DNA of 64,000 bases, taken from contig OX465104.1 of NCBI GenBank assembly GCA_949987565.1, positions 7,024,840 to 7,088,839 on the forward strand, in the 5' to 3' direction. How positions within the stretch are numbered: position 1 is the first letter of the stretch; every line of letters begins with the position of its first letter. This document shows, piece after piece, positions 55,721 to 64,000 of this stretch. The DNA comes from Luidia sarsii (lineage: Eukaryota; Echinodermata; Asteroidea; Paxillosida; Luidiidae). The translations under genes were made by a program, and so were the position numbers. A model generated the notes under the pieces. It was not told where the DNA came from. It worked only from the letters and a program-made list of their open reading frames with translations, and ran no database searches.

Positions 55721-56029
55721 AGGTCGCCAGAAAATGGCCATCGAGCCCGCACTTTGCCCCTTGAAGAGAGCTCAGAGCAGGACATCTTGAGAGGTTCTCG
55801 TATCGAGCGGCCGAGTGGACGCCCACCTCCGATCCATCTTTCCCGGATACGAAGTTGACATTTTGTTGTTAAGTCAATCGGCGGCTAGTTTTTTTTTTGG
55901 TTTTTTGCCGGCCACAACCAGAAATTGGTCGCTGTGTTCCGCAGGAAATTATGTTGAGACTTTTTGAGTTACAAGGGGAAATGAATTGCGCGAATGTTCA
56001 ACGCACCAAGTAGAGGGTGCTTCGATCCA

Positions 56030-56960
56030 TGCAGATCCCTCTTCCTCTCCCTCCTGCTGCTGCTGCTCCTCCTCTCCCTCTTCCTCTCCCTCCTGCTGCT
56101 GCTCCTCCTCCTCTCTCTCTTCCTCTCCCTCCTGCTGCTGCTGCTCCTCCTCTCCCTCTTCCTCTCCCTCCTGCTGCTGCTGCTCCTCCTCTCCCTCTTC
56201 CTCTCCCTCCTGCTGCTGCTGCTGCTCCTCCTCTCCCTCCACATCTCCCTCCTCTCCCTCCTCCTCTCCCTCTTCCTCTCCCTCCTGCTGCTGCTGCTCC
56301 TCCTCTCCCTCTTCCTCTCCCTCCTGCTGCTGCTGCTCCTCCTCTCCCTCTTCCTCTCCCTCCTGCTGCTGCTGCTGCTCCTCCTCTCCCTCCACATCTC
56401 CCTCCTCTCCCTCCTCCTCTCCCTCTTCCTCTCCCTCTTGCTGCTGCTGCTGCTCCTCCTCTCCCTCCTCTCCCTCTTCCTCTCCCTCCTGCTGCTGCTG
56501 CTCCTCCTCTCCCTCCTCTCCCTCCTCTCCCTCCTCCTCTCCCTATTCCTCTCCCTCCTGCTGCTGCTGCTCCTACCTTCTTCTCCTCTCCCTCCTCATC
56601 CTCTTCCTCTTCCTTCTCCTCTTCCTCCTCTTCCTCCTCCTCTTCCTCCTCCTCACTTCTCCCTCCTGCTGCTGCTGCTCCTCCTCCTCCTCATCTCCCT
56701 CCTCCTCTCCCTCCTCTCCCTCCTCTCCCTCCTCCTCTCCCTCTTCCTCTCCCTGCTGCTGCTACTGCTCCTCCCTTCCTCTCTCCCTCCTCCTCTTCCT
56801 CTTCCTCTTCCTCCTCCTCTTCCTCCTCCTCCTCCTCTTCCTCCCTTTTTCCCTTCTCCCTCCTGCTGCTGTTGCTTCTGCTTCTCCTTCCTCCTCCTGC
56901 TCCTCCTTCCTCCTCCTCCTGCTCCTCCTCCTCCTACTCCTCCACTTCCTCCTCATTTCT
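56030..56960. repeat. CTC/CTG trinucleotide-rich array with 39-42-bp subunits
   Basis: Subunits CTGCTGCTGCTGCTCCTCCT, CTCCCTCTTCCTCTCCCTC. A 150-bp spaced variant with CTCCACATCTCCCTCC occurs twice (56239, 56389). Three plus frames stay open for 324-345 codons with pure S/P/C, L or A/P composition, not a sign of coding. Confidence 0.95.
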
Positions 56961-57189
56961 TTTCTTTCTTTTTTTATCATTTTTTTTTTAAATTTTGCTG
57001 TTGACTTGAACCTTAAAAGCTAGGTAATCTCGTGTCTGTTTTCGAAGAAAGGGTTAGGATGGGGGGGATCGAAATGTTACGGTAACCTTTCGGCGTTTCT
57101 GATCGCGGAGATGCGCGGATGAAGCACGTCCGACGGGGACCGGGGCAGATCAGGGCCGACGATAGATGGGCAGAGAGGCCGGGCCGGGT

Positions 57190-57980
57190 CACTCGATTTG
57201 AATTCCGACGGCGTGGATAGAAGAGGGAGAGAGGATGAGAAGGGGGAGAGGACTGAGAGGGGGAGAGAGAGAGAGATGCCAGGGTAAAGATGGCTAGGGA
57301 GGGAGACGTCCATGAAGAGAGAGGAAAGGTTGAGAGAGAGAGAGAGAGAGACGGCGTGGACGGAAGAGGGAGAGAGGATGGGAAGGGGGGAGAGGACTGA
57401 GAGGGAGAGAGAGAGATGCCAGGGTAAAGATGGCTAGGGAGGGAGACGTCCATGAAGAGAGAGAAAAGGTTGAGAGAGAGAGAGAGAGACGGCGTGGAAG
57501 GAAGAGGGAGAGAGGATGGGAAGGGGGGAGAGGACTGAGAGGGGGAGAGAGAGATGCCAGGGTAAAGATGGCTAGGGAGGGAGACGTCCATGAAGAGAGA
57601 GGAAAGGTTGAGATAGAGAGAGAGAGAGACGGCGTGGAAGGAAGAGGGAGAGAGGATGGGAAGGGGGGAGAGGACTGAGAGGGGGAGAGAGAGAGAGATG
57701 CCAGGGTAAAGATGGCTAGGGAGGGAGACGTCCATGAAGAGAGAGGAAAGGTTGAGAGAGAGAGAGAGAGAGATGGCGTGGAAGGAAGAGGGAGAGAGGA
57801 TGGGAAGGGGGGAGATGCCAGGGTAAAGATGGCTAGGGAGGGAGACGTCCATGAAGAGAGAGGAAAGGTTGAGAGAGAGAGATGGCATGGAAGGAAGAGG
57901 GAGAGAGGATGGGAAGGGGGGAGAGGCCAGGGTAAAGATGGCTAGGGAGGTAGACGTCCATGAAGAGAGAGAGAGAGGGC
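57190..57980. repeat. purine-rich tandem repeat, 110-142-bp units
   Basis: Six units with GGCGTGGAAGGAAGAGGGAG, AGGATGGGAAGG, GATGCCAGGGTAAAGATGGC and GACGTCCATGAAGAGAGAGG. Length differences come mainly from GA runs. Confidence 0.95.
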
Positions 57981-58465
57981 AGTGGGACAAACACAGAGGG
58001 CGAGGGACGCGTGTGTATCCCTCATACTCCCCGGTCCCCGCTCTTTTGCGAGGTCCTGCCCGCCTGCGGAGTGGTACCCTGTATATAGAGGTAGTTCTCC
58101 CGTCTGATCCAATCTTCTTCTTCTTTGGCGCATTATCTCGTCCGCGTGGTGTCCGTGCGTAGAGCGACGGTGTGAGTGTGGGGCGCGCGTATTCAGATCC
58201 ATATCTCCGCACACAATCAATTATGTAACACAGAGTATTGCCCCTCGGATGAGGGCTGGTTCGACACGAGATGGAGAATAGGAATGAGAACGAAGAGGGG
58301 TGTTGACTGGAAGCGACATTGGTTTGGAAGGCGTCGGGTGTGTACGCCCGAGAATCCCTAAGCATCTCGATGCCTCGCCGGCCGAAGCTGTTTACACGCG
58401 GCGAGCCCCGGCTTCCTCCAAAGATGGTCTCATCTCTCCCTCCTGAGAACGCATTATCAAGATTT

Positions 58466-58470
<5 letters not shown>
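57981..58470. other. intergenic, no recognised feature
   Basis: Unique-looking sequence between purine- and pyrimidine-rich blocks. Confidence 0.4.

Positions 58471-58473
<3 letters not shown>

Positions 58474-58512
<39 letters not shown>
58474..58512. repeat. (CT)n microsatellite
   Basis: Roughly 15-17 CT dinucleotides. Confidence 0.95.
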
Positions 58513-58814
58513 CTCCTCCCCTCTCCCTTTCGAACCTCCACCGCACCGAATTGCGAATAAGCGCTTGATGTCTCTATACGCACGCAGTCGGATTCCTAAG
58601 CATAAAAGCGCTCCCGAGAGATGTATTCGGAATGAGGGGGAAAAACACATGACTTGTGCAACCCGACAGCACATTATCCGTATGCGAAGACTTGTTGTTG
58701 TTTTTTCAGTCGGTCTCTGCTCCGGTGAGAGGCTTAGCGAGAAGAGAGACGAGCGGATTGTGTTTGCCTTGATGTCTCCTTGAGTTTGACAGTCAGACGA
58801 AGGGTAGACATCAA

Positions 58815-58978
58815 AAGCGCAAGAAAGGGAGATGGTGAGAGAGGAGGGATGGGAGAGAGGGAGAATGAGAGAAAGAGAATGAGAGAGAATGAGAGAGAGG
58901 GAGAGAAAGAGAATGAGAGAGAGGGAGAGAGAATGAGAGAGAGAGAATGAGAGAGAGGGAGAGAGAATGAGAGAGAGG

Positions 58979-59015
<37 letters not shown>

Positions 59016-59445
59016 GGAGAGAGAGATAGGGGAGGGAGAAAAGAGAGGGAGAGGGAGGGCGAGAGGGAGAGGGAGGGAAGGAGAGAATTAGAGAGAGGGA
59101 CAGAGGGAGGGAGGGAGAAGAGAGTGAAACAGAGAGAGGGAGAGAGAGAGGGGGCAGAGATATAGAGGGAGGGGGAGAGAGGGAGGCCGGGGGAATATAG
59201 GGGAGAGAGGGAAGAGAAGGGAGGGGAGGGAGAAAGAGAGAAAGAGGGAGTGGGAGAGAGGGAGAGAGAGAGGGGACGAGGGAGGGAGAGAGAGAGGGCT
59301 AGAGAGGCGGGGAGCGGTGGTGAGGTAGGGAGAGATGAGGAGGGACGGTGGGACAAGGGAAGATGAAATGAAGATGGGAGACGGAGAGAGAGAAAGAGGA
59401 ACGGAGAGACAGAGAGAGGGGAGAGGGACAGATACAGCCAGAAAG
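58815..59445. repeat. purine-rich (GAGAGAATGA) array
   Basis: Units GAGAGAGGGAGAGAGAATGA dominate the first 200 bp, then degenerate GA-rich DNA. A 362-codon minus-strand frame is low complexity. Confidence 0.93.
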
Positions 59446-59489
59446 AGTGGGACAGAGCGAACAAGAGACCGAGCAAGCCAGCGAGCAAC

Positions 59490-59800
59490 GAACAAACACG
59501 CCTGAAGGAAAGTAATTCTAAGCCGCGCCCAAAGTTAGGGTTCACCATGTACTCCACTATCCACCAATCCATGTATGAATTGATTATTTGCAGAGCGACG
59601 GCGAGATGGGGGAGAAAGGGGACAGAAAGAAAGAGAGGTTGTGATGAAAGGGACAGGGACATGTAGCGAAAAAATAGGGGGACAGAACGAACAAGATAGC
59701 AATCCAGCCAGCAACAAACAAGCAAGCCTGAAGGAAAGTAATTCTCTATAAGCCGTACCCGAGAGAGCCAGCCAGCCAGCCAGCAACAAACTAGCAAGCC
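59490..59800. repeat. imperfect direct repeat, about 240 bp apart
   Basis: GCCTGAAGGAAAGTAATTCT followed by AAGCCGCGCCC/AAGCCGTACCC, and GAGCAAGCCAGC-type words, occur at 59500-59530 and 59727-59790. Confidence 0.55.
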
Positions 59801-60344
59801 ATGATGTGGGAAAAGTTCCAATGTGGGAAAATCCAATTCACTAGATCTCTTCCCAAAAGACACGTCGCTTGTGGGGGAGAGAGATCTTCGCGGCAACATT
59901 CTAACCCGTCTTTACCTCGTGCTGTGAGACAGGGAACCGTCCGCAGGAGACCATTATTACTGGGTCTTGAATTTCACATTAAACTTTCCTGGTTACCCTC
60001 TCTGCTCCGTCCTTGGCACCGAACTTAATTAGTCCATTGGCTCCGCGCGCGCGCACGTGTAAACGGAGCTGTAATCTTCAAACTGCCTTGGTCATATATG
60101 CAGAGTGTCATTTTGGGGAATCTTTCGAGTCGGAGTGCTTTGCCCACGGGGCCTCACAGTCCACAGCAACCGACCACAGTTTCACTGATGTGCTCAAGCA
60201 ACAGAACTCGCTGGAATCAAAGGATCATCACCTTATTGAACATGAAGTTGCCTGCTGGACATTTGCTAACTGCAGTCGAAGACGAGCCAAATTGCAAGCA
60301 CCGTCATGCTGTGGTGTGGACGGCAATCCTGTTTATTAACGGAG

Positions 60345-61022
60345 GAAGATCCGTTTATATGCTTATAGCAGAGATTCATACCTAAGTAACTCTATGAAAT
60401 TGAAGCAAGGGTCCAATTTCATAGAGCCGCTTAAGCAAGAAAACCTGCTTAGAAAAGAATAGAATTATTTATTCGCATAAGTATATCAAATACATTGAAA
60501 TTCTTCCTGGCCTTGCGAGCAATCACACACAAATCTACAACAATCAATAAAAAGCAACCAAATCAACTAGCCACTTACAATAACCTAGCACTATACTTGC
60601 ACAACTAGTACACTAACCTTACAGTAAAATACCACTTTATTATACATGTACAAAACAAACTACATTAATACAGAAAGCTGAGGGAATGCTAAAAACAATA
60701 AGAACATTAAAACGTCAAAAACTATATTCACATTTGACCATTCAATAGACGTACCGCACTGGGATAAAAACTGTTCAGGAAGCGATTGGAATTATCTCGG
60801 ATTGTCCTATAGCGTTTACCTGTTCTCATCAGTTCTCTTAGCATGACAAAAATGAACTTGTTTAATTTAAGATTGCCATCCGTATTATGACCTGATGCTT
60901 GCTGCCCTCAACTAGCATTCCAAAGGGGAGCTTTGATTGGCAACCTGACTTTATTTACCAAGGATTGTCATGCTTGAGCAAATTTTAGTGCTTAAGCGGT
61001 TCTACGAAATTGGACCCAGGTG
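60345..61022. repeat. MITE family C copy expanded by an insertion
   Basis: TCTATGAAATTGAAGCAAGG (end of one copy) is followed directly by GGGTCCAATTTCATAGAGCC, GCTTAAGCAAG. The matching right end GCTTAAGCGGTTCTACGAAA, TTGGACCCAGG is at 60990-61020. About 500 bp of unrelated AT-rich sequence lies between, probably another inserted element. Confidence 0.65.
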
Positions 61023-61114
61023 TACCCAGACCTGACAAGTGGACCGCGCATGAATATTCATGATTCGACCTTTTTGTTAGCGGGAAGGTCACGTGGTGTA
61101 GGCCTACGTATTTC

Positions 61115-61315
61115 CCGCCTGGCGATTGGTCGGAGCGATTGTATTGTTTTCACGACGACAGTACGGCCCGGCCAATAGGAACGGCTGATCTCGATTGGCA
61201 AAATAATGACGTGGTCGGCGTGATAGATGGCTTCGATACTGCGCTCCACAAGTGCAGAGGGATGCGGAGGCGTCTCGTCAATAAAGCAGACAACGCGTTG
61301 CCTATATAACTGAAC
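61115..61315 (+). promoter_or_regulatory. promoter-like cluster: CCAAT-type boxes and TATATAA
   Basis: GATTGGTCGG (61124), GGCCAATAGG (61170) and CGATTGGC (61192) precede GCCTATATAACTG (61300). Arrangement and spacing resemble an RNA polymerase II promoter, but no exon was identified downstream. Confidence 0.25.
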
Positions 61316-61639
61316 ACGGCTCACGCGGGTTACTTCCTTGGGAGAGAGAAGCTACGTTAAAGCATAGGAGAGAACTAGCCAGACGACCCTATATAATGCA
61401 TTCATCATTACGACAATAATTACGTTCAGTATCTGTTTAATGTTCTACCTATCCAATAAACCCTCTATCTAATAAGATATCCAATGACCTATCTAATAAT
61501 CTTATACTATAGGCTTAGGCCTATATCCATAACTATTGCTCTTTCAGTTCTAATGTATAATGTTATTATTATCTATAGGCCTATTGGCCTATGAATTTTT
61601 TTTTTATTCTACAATCTACCTATCTATTGTTCTATCTAC

Positions 61640-62060
61640 AAGTATATTGTTCTCTTCTATCCTCGTCAATAGGTCTCACTGTATCTAAACAAGGGGTTAA
61701 CCATTTAGTCAGACCTTTTGGGCCAAAATATACCCAAGGATAATTGCGAAATAAAAACATATTCTACAAGTGTACTGTTCGCTTCTATCCTGATAAATAG
61801 GTCTCGCTGTACGTTACAAGGGGTTAACCATCTAGTCAGACCTTTTGGGTCAAAATATACGCAAGGACAATTGCGAAATTATTCTACAAGCACATGTACT
61901 GTTCGCTTCTATCCTGATCAACATGTCTCGCTGTATGTTATAAGGGGTTTACTTATCGAGTTGGACGTCTTTGCCTCAAGTATGGGCAAGGACAATGATG
62001 GCGTGCCTTTCACTTCTATCTTTATCAACAGGTCTCGAACCACTATTGCGCGTAGGCTAA
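61640..62060. repeat. tandem repeat of about 118 bp, 3.5 copies
   Basis: TGTTCGCTTCTATCCTGAT, AGGTCTCGCTGTA, AAGGGGTTAACCAT and CAGACCTTTTGGG recur with about 10-20% divergence. Confidence 0.8.
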
Positions 62061-62124
62061 CCATTCACGCATGGAATGTGGTCACCAATGGAGTGGGTGG
62101 GGGTTTTTTTTTGGGGGGGTCGGA

Positions 62125-62305
62125 TTTAATAATAATTAATAATAATTGATTCAACTTATATTGCGCTCGTTCCAGGACCAGCCTGTTCAAAAGCGCATTA
62201 CAAAAAATGAATTCCACAAAACCTAATAAAATAGTATACATAAAAGCAAGAGCAGTATTAAAAAGCCTTAGAGAACCTATTATATATATATATATATATA
62301 TATAA
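62125..62305. repeat. TTATATTGCGC repeat followed by (TA)n
   Basis: AATTGATTCAACTTATATTG, CGCTCGTTCC resembles 21325-21355. A (TA)12 tract lies at 62281-62304. Confidence 0.5.
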
Positions 62306-63190
62306 TATTATAATACATACTAATAAGAAAAAAAAGATCAAGATAAAAATGAACCTAACATAAAAATATGTAATTACAGCAGTTAAAACCGGACTTGGTA
62401 TGATAATTTCATGTCAAAATAATTCATGTTATTGGTTCTGAGAAAAACCGGAGGATTTCACTTTCAAATTCATAAATCTTTGAAATAAGCGTATAGACAA
62501 AATGACAAAACTCCCTCTCCTATTGGAATTGGACAAATTTGCTGCAGTGAACAGAATGAAGGGAGTCGGTGTCCCACACGGGTCCCGGTTGCCACCGCTT
62601 CTAAGCCATAGGGGACAATTTCGATTAATGCCCCGAAAAGACCCTCACACGGAGAAGCTCCCGACAAGTTGTTCTCGAAACCGGACAGTTCCAGCCCAGA
62701 TATCGCTCAATGTCTAAGCGGCATGATACCTTGAAGCCAACGGCCCCGTACACAGGCTCCATCAGCCCCGTATCGTCTGCAGCATGCATCCTCGAATCGC
62801 GTTTGCCGCGACGTTTAAATCAAGTATCGGGTCTTTGACGTCGGATCATGAACGGTGCGAAGCGGGAATTGAAATGTAAAGAAATTATACATACATAGGG
62901 ATTTGATATACTACCGTGCATGCTAATTATATGGTATTCCTGGTTTTTTCTGGTGGATTTGAATAGTACATGACATGTGGGTGACATTCTGTACAAGTTA
63001 TAAATTCAAACTAGCTTGGTTTTGTTTTTCATTTCAAGTACATGAATAATGTTCTGCTGGCTGGAATTCAAACCAGAAATGTCAGGGTAAAGGGAAGAAC
63101 AACCACTGTGGAATTATGAACGGTGCGAAGCGGGGCTCGTGCGTATAACCCATAGGGAGGAGGGATCTGAGACAAGTCCCATCAATCAGG
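62306..63190. other. intergenic, no recognised feature
   Basis: A short word ATGAACGGTGCGAAGCGGG occurs twice (62849 and 63118). No gene seen. Confidence 0.4.
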
Positions 63191-63191
63191 A

Positions 63192-63430
63192 GTCCCATTT
63201 CATTGAGACGCTTAACTTGTGAAAATCGGCTGAGCTTGGCAAGTCTTCCCCGGATAAACAGGAGTACGAAGCACTTTACCATCCGAGGTCAATTGCTTCT
63301 GACTTGTATTCCACTACTCTCGACCCGGCATGAGACACGAGTGAAGTCTGGGTTTGCAAAGTGATCTGGTGAATCGTGGCATTGTGTACCGAACAAGGTT
63401 TTGGTGCTTTAAGGCCCTATACAACATTGG
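63192..63430. repeat. MITE family C copy, divergent
   Basis: TCCCATTTCATTGAGACGCT, AAGTCTTCCCCGGATAAACA, CAATTGCTTCTGACTTGTAT and TTTGGTGCTTTAAGGCCC follow the C order, with an eroded right end. Confidence 0.7.
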
Positions 63431-63922
63431 TAAAGGTCAAACGATTGCCACAGTTTGTGTGTTAAACCATAAAACATTCCAAAAAGGAATACTGCGAAAG
63501 GTTTAGCTCAAAATGGTAATGGTAATCTGAGAAAGTAGAAAAAAATACAAAAAACCGTCACTGTTTACGCACCGTTCTGTAGTGTAAGAAATATTTTATT
63601 ACTCCCGAGTAACAAAACTATTTGCCGATGTTTGAGTGAAGATTTATCGAAAGGTACAGCATCCCAGACCGCGTAAGATTTTTAACATGAGGATTCTATA
63701 TCATGACCATCTACAAACTGTGTAAATTAGGAAGAAATTAAATGGACACCCCTGTTGGGTATCACTTCAATCTCCCTAATCATTCGATATCAGATATGAG
63801 TGTACTGGGCAGTGGGCATAGAATCACTTGGTCACCGTTGCAATGCTGTCCGTCTTAGCCGTGAGAAAATGTGGATGAAGCGTCTTAAGTTCGGACTATT
63901 CAACCACATGGTCTCAACATCC

Positions 63923-64000
63923 AGGAGGGTAATGACTAACACCATGCAGCTTTCCGATAATCCTTCTTTTGTGTTCAGTCCTTCACACTTCTCTCTTTGA
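63923..64000. repeat. second copy of the 52-bp satellite leader, at the window edge
   Basis: AGGAGGGTAATGACTAACAC, CATGCAGCTT and CTTCACACTTCTCTCTTTGA match the leader at 53466-53525. The satellite itself would start beyond 64000. Confidence 0.75.

Noticed and set aside
55986..57023. Three overlapping plus-strand frames of 324-345 codons
   Set aside because: Pure CTC/CTG composition keeps all frames open; homopolymeric S/P/C, L or A/P products have no domain.
57013..58674. 553-codon minus-strand frame
   Set aside because: Mostly the reverse of a GA-rich 110-142-bp tandem repeat; the peptide repeats with the DNA and the unique ends show no recognisable protein.
58811..59899. 362-codon minus-strand frame
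   Set aside because: Low-complexity S/L/P from a GA array.

Overview
The window is nuclear DNA from an animal. It shows exons with GT-AG boundaries separated by long introns, many short palindromic transposable elements, tRNA-derived repeats, and arrays of micro-, mini- and satellite DNA. The most abundant small repeats (elements ending in the motif ATTTCATAGAGCCGCTTAAGC, a GTCCTGCTAGGATCGAAA family, and a TTCTTTTCAGAACCACA family) suggest a marine invertebrate deuterostome, most likely an echinoderm or hemichordate. That assignment is an inference; no species is proposed.

Two host genes can be reconstructed with matching splice phases. On the minus strand (about 10618 down to 3036) three exons join in frame into a 282-residue protein: a hydrophobic N-terminus, a PAN/apple-like cysteine region, then a farnesoic-acid-O-methyltransferase-like (Methyltransf_FA) domain split over two exons. 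On the plus strand, fourteen exons between 12399 and 49015 give a complete 794-residue RINT1 protein (RINT1/TIP20 family, subunit of the NRZ/Dsl1 ER tethering complex), close to the 792 residues of the human protein. The last intron is 18.8 kb and is mostly repeats.

The first intron of the PAN gene holds an intact 3.75-kb element (5744-9491). It has terminal inverted repeats of about 0.6 kb beginning AGTAGT, subterminal 11-bp minisatellites, a 6-bp target duplication GCGTTA, and a two-part C2H2 zinc-finger cargo gene. These features fit a non-autonomous Polinton/Maverick-type element without polymerase, integrase or capsid genes.

Layout: 1-3 kb, simple repeats and MITEs; 3-10.6 kb, PAN/FAMeT gene with the Polinton-like insertion; 12.4-30 kb, RINT1 exons 1-13; 30-48.8 kb, RINT1 intron 13 with CT-rich, CCTG-rich, CAG-rich and telomere-like blocks; 48.8-49.4 kb, last RINT1 exon and 3' UTR; 49.4-64 kb, apparently gene-free, with a 52-bp satellite, a 4-kb pyrimidine-then-purine block, MITEs and tandem repeats.

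The most unusual structures are: (i) six tandem copies of the intron-1/exon-2 junction of RINT1, each with polypyrimidine tract, AG and about 30 bp of exon; (ii) the Polinton-like element with its cargo; (iii) a MITE whose terminal bases appear to supply the exon 11 splice acceptor; (iv) a terminal-inverted-repeat element with a degenerate CCCTAA array inside; (v) several nested MITEs with clear target duplications.
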